Positions 50,184 to 61,009 of a stretch of DNA of 64,000 nucleotides are shown here, piece by piece. Within the stretch, counting starts at the first letter, position 1; each line of letters opens with the position of its first letter. The DNA is from Oscheius tipulae (Eukaryota; Nematoda; Chromadorea; Rhabditida; Rhabditidae). The notes beneath the pieces are model-generated. The model was not told the origin of the DNA and searched no databases. It was given only the letters and a program-made list of their open reading frames with translations. The stretch spans positions 4,340,001-4,404,000 of the forward strand of contig JASJZH010000002.1 in the NCBI GenBank assembly GCA_037178975.1, written 5' to 3'. Position numbers and translations under genes: made by a program.

Positions 50184-51104
50184 TCAACGGTCGACGGCGA
50201 TGACGAGATTGTGTTTAGTCACGATTGGAGAGTGTTCTTCCAGACTGACACGTCCGCTGTCCGTATCCTGAATTGAAATCGGTGAAAAGACCATAATCGT
50301 AAACAACTAATGGGTTTCTACTTTCGTCAGAACGAAGAATACTGGTTGTTTTGGTGGGGTAAATTACAAAGTACAGAACACCGTATCTTTGGCACAAGAC
50401 TTCACTCAAATTTCGAAATCTGGACATCGTTCTCCGAATTTCTAGACACAGGTTTGGGCTGTATAGTCTAGTCTGTATAACAGAACTTTGCCTCGGACGT
50501 GATACGCAGAAAGTCAGCTCACCTTGCTGCTTGTGTTCCATTGGTTCCTTTCAATGCTCGGTCTGTCCTGCATCATTCTCTCGTAAAGTCTCTGATCCTC
50601 AATCTCTTGAGGGTTCTTCTGGAAACTATCTTTTGTCTTGTTCAATTAGGAGACTCACCTTTGTAGGTACCTGTGTATGGATTCTGATTCGTGTTATATG
50701 GAAGGCGTCGTCTTCATCAGCCAACTCGACTACGTCTTCTTCTTTAGGCTTCTCTTGTTTATTTCTAGAGAAGGAGCTGAGTTTTGAGGAGAGTCGTCTC
50801 AGAATCGTCGCGATTTTGCCTAAACTCTATAATCAGAAAGTGCCTAAAAGAAAAACAAACTGGGCTTATCAACGACGTGGTCGACCATATTTTTGGCTAC
50901 AGCCTTGTGAATAACCGACTGCCAGAGGTCTTCGGGAGTCTCGGTCAAGACCACGACCCCGTTGAGAGTCACACGGCCGTCTGGAGTGTATCCGAGGACG
51001 TCCTTAGCCTTGGAGATCTTTCGATTGTCGAAGATGGAATTCTGTCTGGCGGAGCCGTAGAACTCTACGCCCTCCTGTTGACCAATGTTCATCATTCCAA
51101 TCAT
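50184..51104 (-). CDS. Protein of unknown function, four exons
   Basis: Exons 51104-50861, 50819-50659, 50618-50523 and 50267-50184 have standard splice sites and matching phases, giving 585 nt (194 residues plus stop). The N-terminal half is globular (GVEFYGSARQNSIFDNRKIS, KAKDVLGYTPDGRVTLNGVV, ETPEDLWQSVIHKAVAK). The C-terminal half is charged and probably flexible (SRNKQEKPKEEDVVELADED). The ATG follows an ATTTCAG acceptor by 6 nt. I do not recognise the family. The K-A-K-x-x-L-G-Y-x-P stretch is weakly like the C-terminus of NAD-dependent epimerases, but the rest does not support that. Confidence 0.6.
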
Positions 51105-52666
51105 TTTGTACTGAAATTGAAGAGGATTGTGAGAAGGACAATAAAGCTAGTGACAAGAGGGACAGTTTTGAGATAAACACTTTCAGGAATCCCTATTGGG
51201 CCAGCTGGAGCGCTGCAAGTAAGAGAGCGACAGAGACAACCTTTGGTGACTGTCGAAAAAAGAGAACAGTTCATCGTGTTTTAAAGACTCTCACTGAGAA
51301 TTGAAATCTTAGATAGAGTAAAAATGGTCAAGAACTCAGAAGAACTAGTCAGAACAAACTGCTGAGGAAATAACAGGTAAAGGGTAGTTCGAGAGAGCCT
51401 GTCCGTAGAGACTGGTAAAATATACGAATTCCAGCACGAGGAAATCATAAAAGGGGTCCCCGTGACGCCAAATAGAGCAACATTTATCATGTGTCCACCA
51501 GAAATCCAATTAAACGGGCAGGTTCTTTCCTTTCAACAAGACTGTTTACTACGTCCCGAAATAGGGAAAGAAATCGAATCGATGGTCGAATCGCAAAGCA
51601 CGATCTGGACACAACCGTTCGTCGGTGTAAACTGTCGTAGAAAAGGTCATCCCTCAAACAGTCTCTGATCCATTCAAGACCTTTTTTTCCAGAAAAAGAG
51701 TCGACAAAATAAACAGGGAACCAGGCGCAAATAGCTGACCTTGTCTGTCAAAATATGATCACTTTTTGGCTCTCGTGACCCACTGCAGACTTTGAAACTC
51801 TTTCGAGTTGCTAGGACTGTTAGCGGGAGAGAGGAGACGGTTAAAAATGACGAAGTCGACCTCCCCGTTACATCGAGTTCGGCGAAGCTGTGTTCGCTAC
51901 GTAAGCAGTCGAAAAAGAGGCGATTTTTGTCCAGCAACTGCAGAAGATTATCAAAGGATGCGGAAGAGCGGAGAGCGTAGTGAGAACCGGCTTCTCACAT
52001 GTCATGAGATACCCGGGTTGATTATAACCTTTAAGAAACTGTTCGTAACAGTTTCTTAAAGGTGGGAAAAGAATGTTTTTTTTTCAGAAAGTGACCAGGT
52101 AAACGGAAGTTTATGGAAGAAGAGATAAGATCTGAAAAAATTGCAAGGTTTTTGAAGATCGAACGAGGAAGTGAACCTGCTCTGAAAGACACAAAGGGCA
52201 GGGTTGTGAAAGAAGAGTAAAAGTTAGTTGCTGGGACCCATTATATACCCTCTACTCTCCTTCCGCGAAGATAACAGAAATGATGCAAAGTTGGCATGTA
52301 TAGGTCGCGAGGTTCGTCTGACTCAGAGTCTCCAGGAACTCTCCGCATTTTCGCCTGTTTTCAACTCGTCATTCCGGTTTCTTGGACCCTGATTCAGCAA
52401 ACTTTTGCAGGAAGTTTGCCTACCAGAGAGACCACCGCAGTCGTTTTGAGTCAAGACGCTTTATTTCCCGTTCTAAGGCATCCCTTCAGCAGACAACAAT
52501 TCTTCTAACTTTGTGTCTATTTCAGTTCCTGGCTGGCTCCTGTCAGCAAGTCTAAAATAGGGAAGAAGGTTTATTAATAAAGGCAAATAAAGAACAATTG
52601 TGTAAGAGGGAAAAGGTTAGCAACGTAACAACGTGAGTTATTAACAAAACATACATCTAAGTATAC
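51105..52666. other. 1.5 kb intergenic region with a perfect hairpin
   Basis: It contains no supported gene. A short + strand frame near 51185-51300 starts NPYWASWSAASKRATE, like part of a TSP1 repeat, and may be a relic of the neighbouring gene. The hairpin at 52028-52064 is listed separately. Confidence 0.4.
52028..52064. repeat. Perfect 17-bp hairpin with 3-nt loop
   Basis: ACCTTTAAGAAACTGTT (52028-52044) is exactly complementary to 52048-52064, leaving the loop CGT. It lies outside any recognised exon. Confidence 0.85.
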
Positions 52667-55600
52667 CTACATACGATCGGCCGAGGAATCTCTCTCCGAT
52701 ATAGCTGACTTGTCGGAAAGAGGCCAGTTCTTGAAGAGGTTACGACGCGGTGAAGCTAGAATTTTTATGTGAGGAGGGTAAAAGAAGAACCTTACTTGGA
52801 GGAGGAGGATTTGTTACGGGGGGAAACACTACACGGCAAGTTGGATCTGAAAGAGCAGTTAAAGAGCTAAAAAATAAAAAGATACCCTCGAAAGCCGGAA
52901 TCACATTCATCGGCATCTGCTGTGGGCTGTCCTTCAGTATAGCGATTGGACAGGACTGCGACATGTCCCTGCGCTTTGGCTGAGGCGACTCGATCTCGGA
53001 CAAATGGACCCTGGACAGGAGTTCGCTAAAATGGGAGCGAGCGTTCATCACTTCCGGAGAGTTGTCCATTATGGGAAGAGGCTTCGCTAAAGAAGGATTA
53101 CCATTGACATCAGCTTGGCCTTTGTTCTTCTGCATGTTCAGGAAGTCGACGATATCGCTCTGAAAAGATATTTTATGGGGAAAGGAAGAGGGGATTTACA
53201 GCGATGCTTTTGTAGACGGTAAACTGAGTTATTCCGTGGCGGGCGAGCTCAATATCGGCCACCAGCAGATTCTCATCGCCATGTGGAACCGTTACTACAG
53301 CCGTGTCGCCTGAAATCAGGGTTATTAGTTAGGAGCAACTAGATTGTTCTTTTTTTTGTAAAATTGTTGCAGTTTGAAATCAACTAAATTAGCGGAAATT
53401 ATTGATGAAACTATAATCACTTCAAGTTACAAAACTTTCAGGAAGCAAATTAGATAAGATCCGCCAGTAGTCAAAGCTCGTCAAAGCTACTAGTATTCAG
53501 TTCAACTTCGACAGCTCCCGTGGAGATGGTACGTGGTCTACTCTGTTCGCCTAATAAAATGGCTCTTCTCCCTCAGTTTTTAGTCGCTACCGAATTCTCA
53601 TTCTTTGCAATGGCCTTATGTGTCCAATAGGCAATACTTTAACCCCTCCAGTCATAAACAAAGTTTAAGTTTAGCAGTGCACGACCGACCCGACTGAAGT
53701 GCTGCCATCGATTGGTACGGACATCGCGACTGGCCCCCACACGTTCCGTCTTCTGGAGGCGATCGGCGACGGCGGCTATGGATCGGTCTTTCTGGCCTCG
53801 GACCGTGAGAACCAGCGTTGGGCCGTCAAGGTCGAGAAGTTCAAAAGGAGCATGCTGCACATCGAAGTCCACGTGCTCAAGGCTACCAACGCGGCAGACT
53901 GCAAACACTTCTGCACGATGATCGCCTACGGAGCCACGAAGCCCTTCTACACATTCGTCGTCATGACTCTCCTGGGCAGGGATCTCCATCATCTTCGCAG
54001 CGATCAGCCTGGCAAGAAGTTCAGCATGGCCACGACTCTTCGTATCGGCAAGCAGACGATCGAGGCTCTGGAAGAGCTGCACAACTGTGGATTTATCTCA
54101 CGCGACTTCAAGCCAGGAAACCTTGCTCCGGGTGTCGGACGTCAGCGCAAGACGATCTTTATGTACGACTTCGGCCTGGCCAGGAAGTACGAGGACAAGT
54201 ACGGTAACATCGTGGCCTCGCGTGGAGAGATAGGATGGAGAGGAACACAGCGCTACGGAAGTCTCAACGCTCATCTGCGTCTCGATCTCAGCCGAAGAGA
54301 CGACATCGAAAGCTGGATGTACATGATCATAGAGTTCACGCGAGGATCGCTTCCCTGGAGGATGATCACCGACCGCGCCGAGGTACATCAGTCGAAGATG
54401 GCTGCTCGTCATGGAACTGGCCGCCAGGATCTGTTCAAGGGACTTCCGTCGCAGTTCGACAACATGTTGACTCTGATCGACGGCTGGGCCTTCGCGACCA
54501 AACCCGACTACAAGAGCCTGCGCGACTCGCTGACCGTCGTTCAGACCTTGTACGGTCTGACGGGACGCGAGAAGTATGACTGGGATGAGGAGGCCTACTC
54601 GAACACGACGCTCACGGAGAAGAGGCAGCCGAGTCCGACTGGACCCAAGGATCTCGTGGCCATCGGGACTGTAGAAGAGTAGCTCCAAGATTCTTCTCTT
54701 TCTATGTCATAGATGAGAAATAAAATTTTTCAGAAATTCCCTCGTACTGAAAGCAAAGACTCACACATCATATTGCTCCTCAGTTTCTGCAATTCGGCCT
54801 TATTGTAGTGTCGCGCCTGGTCGCCCACGATGAACAGCGTCGGACAGTAGGTGAGAAGCATATTGTCGTCGGGTCCGCCTCTGAAGCCGAACTGTGTCTT
54901 CACGGGAAAGGCCAGATCGATGACGGCTGAGACGCCCGTGACCGAATGAAGAGCCTAAATCAATACGATTTGAAGGCTGACAATACGAAAGTACCCGGTG
55001 ATTGAAGTAGCAGGAGAGACGCCAGCCGACGAGAACGATTCGCTTGCCCTTGTTGATAGGAAGGGATCTCTGCTTAGCAACTTCTCTTTTGACGGCACTG
55101 GTGTAGAAGTCGATGGCGTCCCAGATCGTCTCGCCTTTGCGGCCAAGGAAGTTCGTCTGCATGATGACCGACTGGTTCGAGCCCAGGGACTTAATCCAGC
55201 TGAAAATGTATATAAAGTTTCAATAGAGCCCTTATACTAACCTGTATAACATGTGATGAACGCTCGTCGAGAAAGTCTGATCACCACAGCGGAAGTTGGG
55301 CGGGACAAGGATGAAGAGCACATCGGGCAGAGTTTTGGCGTAGTCGAATTGTGGTCCGAAGCTTCCGTCGACACTTATCTTTTCGTCTATCGGTTCGTCA
55401 TCTAGGGTGCTGTCGGGGCTCAAGGTAGGCGTAGGAGGTGGAGCGACAGGCATCAGCAGTTTCTTCTTGGCGGTCTGCTTGACTTTCTTCTTTGTCTTCG
55501 TAAACTCGAGTTCCTTCGGATTTCCCTTGACAGCGGCGGGCTTCTTTGCTTTCTGAAAGTTTCATTGACATCTCTACAATCTAATACGCGATGGTTTCTG

Positions 55601-56970
55601 TGGAGGAGTGTCTGTTTGTTTGTTTGTCCGTGGCCCCGAGACAGAAGCGAGCCAATTAGTTGTCCAGACGTTTTGTTGTTCAAAAAAGTTATTGCCTAAA
55701 TTGGTTGACAAGTCAAATTTGGGTGCGCTATAGAACTTGGCTTTTTTCACAATGAAGCCACTAAGAGATTTCTGTAACTACGAAGCGGCGCAGCCGCCAA
55801 TGTAAACTGATGGCAAAAGAACGACGAAGCCGTCTTTATCCGTCTGTCTGTCATGGTGTCCGCACAAATGCATGTCAACACTAATACCCAAAAAAGTTGA
55901 CAAGTCATTTCATGTCAAGAGACAAGGGGACAAGCCAGCTGTAGGAAAACTTCTACTAGGGAAGCGGCGCACCCGCCTGTGGTCAATTCTAAGCAAAGGC
56001 CAAAGGGCTGCGAAGCTGCCGCCGGCAGCTGGTGAAGAAGTAATGTGGAAACTTTTTCTTTTGCTGCAGATGGAGGTCTTTTAGGCGCTCTCTTCTTGGC
56101 CGACTGTAGCGTTACTTCACTGACATCTATCGCAACATCGGGGATTTTCTTTTCGGCCTGAAAAACAGACAAGTACGGTTGATACCTGTCGAAAGTACCA
56201 CAGCTTTGCGTTTGCTTTTGTTTTTCTTCCTATTGACGTCCGACGGCGGATCTCCTGATATAGCGAAAGAAAGACGATCGGCACAAGTTGCACGACTTCC
56301 TTCTGTGGACAATCCGCGCTCTTGAAGTTCCTGAAAATCCTTTTATCGACAAGATGACAAAAGTTACATTCTTAAGACGAGCATGACTGTAGACATGGAC
56401 CATACTGGGACGGAACTGGTCCGTAACAGAGCTTCGGCGCAATTGTTTTGTGAAGGCCATATCCGTCGCGTAGTCCGGCTTCTCGTTCTTCTTGGCCAAC
56501 TGCGGCGTTACTTCGCTGACATCCACCGCAACATCGGGGATTTTCTTTTCGGCCTGAAAAACAGACAAGTACGGTTGATACCTGTCAAAAGTACCACAGC
56601 TTTGCGCTTGCTTTTGTTTTTCTTCCTATTGACGTCCGACGGCGGATCTCCTGATATAGCGAAAGAAAGACGATCTGCACAAGCAGCATGACTTCCTTCT
56701 GTAGACAATCCGCGCTCTTGAAGTTCCTGAAAACCCTTTTATCGACAAGATGACAAAAGTTACATTCTTAAGACGAGCATGACTGTAGATATGGACCATA
56801 CTGGGACGGAACTGGTCCGTAACAGAGCTTCGGCGCAATTGTTTTGTGAAGGCCATCGCGTAGTCCGGCTTCTCGTCCAAATCCATTGGCTCGTCCTTCA
56901 CTTCCGTCTTCGGGCACATTCTGCCGTCGTTGGCGTCATCACGACCGGCACCCATATGATCTGTAGACAT
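52667..56970 (-). CDS. KANSL3: NSL complex subunit 3 homologue (KANSL3/SUMV-2-like)
   Basis: KANSL3 belongs to the MOF-containing NSL histone acetyltransferase complex and has an alpha/beta-hydrolase-like core. ATG 56970 follows a TTTTCAG acceptor. The N-terminal part is basic and contains a duplicated module (see 56094-56876). The core is KRIVLVGWRLSCYFNHR, then ALHSVTGVSAVIDLAFPVKT and PTLFIVGDQARHYNKAELQK. After a 1.45 kb intron (54764-53310) the match continues in phase with TAVVTVPHGDENLLVADIE and SIASDIVDFLNMQKN, as in human KANSL3. The usual catalytic serine site of hydrolases looks degenerate (VLVGWRLS), as in the human protein. The C-terminus is low-complexity and ends in TAG at 52667. 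A kinase gene is nested in the large intron on the other strand. Confidence 0.8.
53675..54682 (+). CDS. CK1/TTBK-like protein kinase, nested in a KANSL3 intron (5' exon missing)
   Basis: One exon encodes a complete kinase domain of the worm-expanded CK1/tau-tubulin-kinase group. The glycine loop is AIGDGGYGSVFLAS and the ATP-anchoring Lys is in WAVKVEKF. The catalytic loop is FISRDFKPGN, with Ser replacing the His of HRD. DFG is present in MYDFGLARKY. The CK1-type GTQRYGSLNAHLRLDLSRRD and DDIESWMYMIIEF follow. The end is TVEE at 54682. No ATG precedes the glycine loop in frame. The frame opens at a TTTAG acceptor (53674), so a short upstream exon must exist; a GTG at 53699 is not a credible start. 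Intron poverty and G/C-rich codons suggest a retroposed copy. Many such worm kinases are male-germline expressed, but expression here is unknown. Confidence 0.8.
   Translation, partial: QCTTDPTEVLPSIGTDIATGPHTFRLLEAIGDGGYGSVFLASDRENQRWAVKVEKFKRSMLHIEVHVLKATNAADCKHFCTMIAYGATKPFYTFVVMTLLGRDLHHLRSDQPGKKFSMATTLRIGKQTIEALEELHNCGFISRDFKPGNLAPGVGRQRKTIFMYDFGLARKYEDKYGNIVASRGEIGWRGTQRYGSLNAHLRLDLSRRDDIESWMYMIIEFTRGSLPWRMITDRAEVHQSKMAARHGTGRQDLFKGLPSQFDNMLTLIDGWAFATKPDYKSLRDSLTVVQTLYGLTGREKYDWDEEAYSNTTLTEKRQPSPTGPKDLVAIGTVEE
55570..55733 (+). repeat. Dispersed repeat, copy 2, in a KANSL3 intron
   Basis: This matches 21270-21436 in the same orientation. It is the left part of a roughly 490-bp intron (about 56045-55555) that also has GAAGCGGCGCA-CCGCC motifs at about 55791 and 55960, and a GC-rich GCTGCCGCCGGCAGC palindrome near 56015. 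The whole intron content looks like an inserted non-autonomous element. Confidence 0.75.
56094..56876 (-). repeat. In-frame tandem duplication inside KANSL3 (396-bp period)
   Basis: The blocks around 56131 and 56527 repeat with an offset of 396 bp and about 95% identity, covering two short introns and roughly 100 codons. Each unit encodes a module including AFTKQLRRSSVTDQFRPSMV, then ELQERGLSTEGS, GDPPSDVNRKKNKSKRK and AEKKIPDVA-DVSEVT. The reading frame and splice sites are kept in both copies. A 6-bp difference (TD) separates the copies near 56465. Confidence 0.85.
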
Positions 56971-57349
56971 TTTAACTGAAAACATGAGGTACTTGGATTT
57001 TTGAGCAAGGGAAACATGCAAAAACAACTATATACACGGCGTGTTACGCGCGTCGCCACTTTTTCAGCCGAGCGCAAATGCCGCTCGTTTTCTTAAGTAC
57101 AGTATCCTACAAAAACCCTGGATTTCGCTACTCACTCTTCGAGCTCCAGTTCCTTATTCTTTTCTTTTTTTTGTGTCCTGTATTCTTTCTCTTAATTTTT
57201 GTGTTCTCTCGCACAACTTGAAGAGCTTTTTTTGCAGAAGTTAGATCATTAGGGAAACCTAGAGTTAAAAACAATTTTAAAAGCTGTTTTTCTCAAAACA
57301 CGAGCGGCTGAAAAGGTACGAGCTTTGCTAAGAGAAGACCAAATATATT

Positions 57350-58300
57350 AGCTCACACTAATGTTAAGCGCATTCTAAAGAGTTTTGATCCAGAGTTTGT
57401 GGAAGCCAATACTTTCAATGACGATAGAATGCAGCTCACCCCAACTTTTCTCAATAGTGTCTCCACCTGTCGTTCGCCAGTTTCAGTTGACACTCCCACC
57501 AAGCCCTATAAAAGCCGAAGGCGTCAGTTTGTGAACAGAGAGATGGCTTCCAAGGTTATCACGCCTCCTGTCAGACAGAACCATTCACATCATTTCAAAA
57601 ACCTCAGACTGATGTATTAAGCTCTTGGTCTCGTGGTGTTCAAGCTGAACTGGGTGATGCGAACTTCCTTCAAACGATTTTCACTCTTCGAAACATCGCT
57701 GAAAGGCAGAGCAAGTATATTGTTATGTTCAAGCAAAGGGTTCGCTTGATGACTCGAAAAAAAGAAGGCTGCTACAAGAAGAGAAAAGCGAGCACGCATA
57801 GACCTTCTATGCAACAAGAAAAATCGCCTATCCCCCATGGACACTTTGGTAATGTTGAAATCTTTCAATATCTCTTGGGGGGTGTACAGCCGACTGAAAA
57901 CACATTTTAGTCGTCATGCGAACCACGATTTTTTTTGCTTAGTACAACGTGATACTTTCACTTGCACAAGAGCTGTCAGTAATACTTGCCGTTTTCACTC
58001 ACTACACAGGATGGAAGAAGATGCAGATTGTAACACACACGGTATAGGTTTACAGAACCTTGGCTATCATATCTCCTATACCAAACTCTGCCTCCTCATT
58101 GGAAACGTCTCGAACACTAATTCCCTGGTTTCTTACAGGCGATATGACGTTCCTCTACGAGTGTTACGGCTCTTCATCTATCCATAACGGCCATTTCTGT
58201 AACTTCCGCCGTACAATGAAAGATATTTCGAGCCAACAATGGGCAAAACGAGCAATCGTTAACGGAAAACTTTTTGGGAAACAGCGTTAGAAACTGCCCC
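57350..58300 (+). pseudogene. Transposase-like relic
   Basis: Open stretches in several frames look coding. One (about 57350-57620) includes KPYKSRRRQFVNREMASKVI. The next (about 57627-57910) includes AELGDANFLQTIFTLRNIAE and RQSKYIVMFKQR. A later piece (about 58060-58290) includes FLTGDMTFLYECYGSSSIHN and GHFCNFRRTMKD. That G-D-M-x-F plus H-x-x-F-C pattern recalls DNA-transposon transposases with a GD-x-x-F ... W-C-x-x-C block. Stops and frameshifts separate the pieces. Family placement is uncertain. Confidence 0.4.
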
Positions 58301-58604
58301 AAAAATCAACCTAACGAGCTTAATTCTTTCGTCGCTGCATATTATCATGGGCTTAGCCAACTTCTTTATTGATGCGGTCGAAGCTCATGCTATAGCAGTA
58401 GATGCCCATCTCGTGGCGAAATGTGTAGACATTCTAAGTATACCAGGACTTTTAGATAACTGGAGGGCAGGAGTCACTGCTCATGTACCACAACTTGCGC
58501 GAAATCAAAGATGTTCCTGCCGGAAGAAGAGCCTATGTGCAATTCCCGTTGCCATAAAGCCAACTGAAAATGTTGCAACAAAATGTAAAATGTTATCGCT
58601 ACTT

Positions 58605-59402
58605 GTTTTGGAAGTACTTCGGCTTCATTCAAATCTTTTCGAGCGCAATTCCATTTTTTGGCGCGGATTCAATTTTTCTTTTTTTTTTTTTGATCGCTCA
58701 TTTCTGCTATTTTTCCGTAAAGCAACGTTTCAGAACAAGAAACCGAGGTTTATACCCATAAAAAAAGTTAAAGGACTGCTCTGGAAGGTTCTTGCAACAA
58801 GGAAATACAGTAAGAAAAGATAAGTAAGTCTAAATAAAAATAAAAGTAATAGTCAGTCGCTTTATTGTCACACTATTGCTCGTCAAGACCCGTCTCTCCT
58901 CCAACTCTGTAGAGAATTCGAGGATCCCATCCGAAAAACAAACTTTCTCCGTCAATACGACCTTCTGCCAGCCAAAAATCCTGTGGGACAAGACCGAAAT
59001 GGAGACGACTTCCTCGCATTCTGCAGCCAGAAGCCGTTTAATCCGAACAAACCGTTCTGTGCCGGGAAGATCAAAGAAGCCATAAGGAACGGCAATCCCG
59101 TGTTCCGATGCACCCGTTGCCGCAATGAGAAGTTAGCCCATCACGGGCCCTCCGCCTACGACGCTCCCGAAAAGTATGTCTAAACTTTATAACAAGCATA
59201 CCTTTAACTGTCCAGATTGACCCCCAAGATATTGTCTATGTGGCATTCTGTCTCGTCAAGGATATCCGCGTCCGGACCCTTCCCGGCATCATAGATCGAA
59301 AAAGAAAAGAAAGGTGAAGGAAAGGAAAAGTCCGCGCCAAAAAATGCAATTGCGCGCGAAAAAGTTTGAATGAAACGTGGTGCCTGCCGAAGTATTTCCC
59401 TT
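58605..59402. mobile_element. Non-autonomous element with inverted terminal repeats
   Basis: The left end (58605-58667) and right end (59331-59402) are inverted copies. The outer part is GGAAGTACTTCGGC on the left and GCCGAAGTATTTCCC on the right. The inner part is a perfect 16-bp match (58652-58667 with 59331-59346, TCCGCGCCAAAAAATG on the right). The inside holds a roughly 100-codon + frame (about 58880-59183) with FRCTRCRNEKLAHHGPSAY. That frame could be an exon or transposon protein fragment and is not recognised. Confidence 0.6.
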
Positions 59403-60560
59403 GCTTTGCCTCTCTTCTACCATTTTTCTTTATTGTTTCGTTAGATTTGTGCAATAAACAGATTGGATTACACACATTGTTTTTCTATACTTTAATAAAA
59501 AATGCTAAAAAAAAAACGAATGGTATGAACAAATCAGAAAAAGACGTCAAAAACGCGATGAAAATGGGATGTTGGAGCTCCCCAAACTCGTGAAAATAAT
59601 TGCTTCAAGTCGTTTTGGTGTCAAAGAATTTTATTATTTGTTTGATGAAAAGAAAATTAAAATTTAAAAGCACCCAAAGATCTGGTAAAAACACACCCCA
59701 GATGACTGAAAAGAAAAAAACACTTTTTTAGTTCAATACAGTTTGGACTGACGTAAAACACTTTGAATTGCAGCACGATCGAAACCTCCTAATTTTTAAA
59801 TGCAACCAAACCGCGTCAAAAACGCTGGCAGCAAATTTGAAGCTTATAATATAAATTGGAAGAGAAAATCTTGGTCACATTGGTTTTTGTGCTTCGTGAA
59901 AGATTACAGCTATCCCCTTGTGGCTTATCCTTCCGAATAAAGCCAGAGCCGCTCCCGTCCGCAATTAGACTTTCGTCAAATTGAACCTTGAACGTGTGAT
60001 GAGACCGCTCTCTGTCCGAACTTTCGATCCAAAAGATGAATCTCCTGGTGAGAGCCTCGCGCTCATGAGGACAGCTGACACTGGTCCATGCCCTCTCGTT
60101 CAATCTAATCTTGTCTAACAACTCCCATCAGATTTGAGTTCCAACCCTTTTTTGATCTGTGTTCCTTGGGGTAACTTTTCTCTCTGAACCAGGGAGTCCA
60201 TGCTGTCTTGGTAGTCAGTCTGTCTCGTACCAGACATCCCAAACCCATCAAATTGTTCTCTGCTATCCTTAGTTGGAGCGTTAATTTCTGACGCTTCTGA
60301 GACCTAACGATGTTGTGTTGCTGTGGGAAGAGCGATACTGCAAATCGACCCTTGTTGATCATAAGTCAGCAGCGTTCTTCCACTTCCAGAAGTTTCTCCC
60401 AGTCTTCCATTTCCAGGTCCCCTTAGTACTAATCCCAATCCAAATGTTGACCTCCCGCTCTCAGGATGAGCAGGCAATCCTGTCAAAATGTATGTCAAAA
60501 GCCAGGATTTTGACGGTTCACTCCAAACATCAAGGGATTTGGCCCTGAGACATCGTTATA
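59403..60560. other. No gene seen
   Basis: AT-rich in the first half, with short unsupported frames on both strands throughout. Confidence 0.35.
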
Positions 60561-60656
60561 TCCAATAACGCTCTCAATTATTCCAGAGTCTCTCTGCACA
60601 GAGTTCCTCTTGGTCGTCATCGCTCATCAAGAATCAGTTCCTTTTCCAGAGACGAG

Positions 60657-60702
60657 ATGCAGCTTGGACTGGGAGCAGGTGACGCGGCTATGGAAACAGC
60701 TG
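60657..60702 (+). other. Possible isolated first exon
   Basis: A TTTTCCAG acceptor is followed by AGACGAG and ATG 60657, encoding MQLGLGAGDAAMETA before a GTGAGA donor. No downstream exon was found, so this may be chance. A 14-nt poly-C run lies shortly after (about 60850). Confidence 0.15.
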
Positions 60703-61009
60703 GTGAGATAAATTCACGCTATAAATTAGGGGTCTGGTGGAAGGACGATTTGTCTTGGATACACACATGGAAACAATACTCGCCTAATACTTTCAATGAA
60801 CAATTCAATTGGCGACTTCCGAACTGCCGTAAAAGCTCTAATATAAGCACCCCCCCCCCCCCTTACGTTAGAAATACGCAATTATGTATTTGTATTTTTC
60901 GGGGCGCTTCTATTAGAAGAAATATAGTCTATTCAAAAACGATAGATTATTTTTCAAATCGTCGCGGCTGAAAACGCGGGGCGTTTTGAATAACTTTAAA
61001 TTGTTGATG

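Noticed and set aside
51188..51300. Second thrombospondin-repeat gene
   Set aside because: Only a short W-x-x-W-like fragment without the cysteine framework or signal peptide.
53699..53701. GTG as start codon of the kinase
   Set aside because: Nuclear genes of animals rarely start at GTG, and the frame stays open upstream to a TTTAG acceptor, so an upstream exon is expected.
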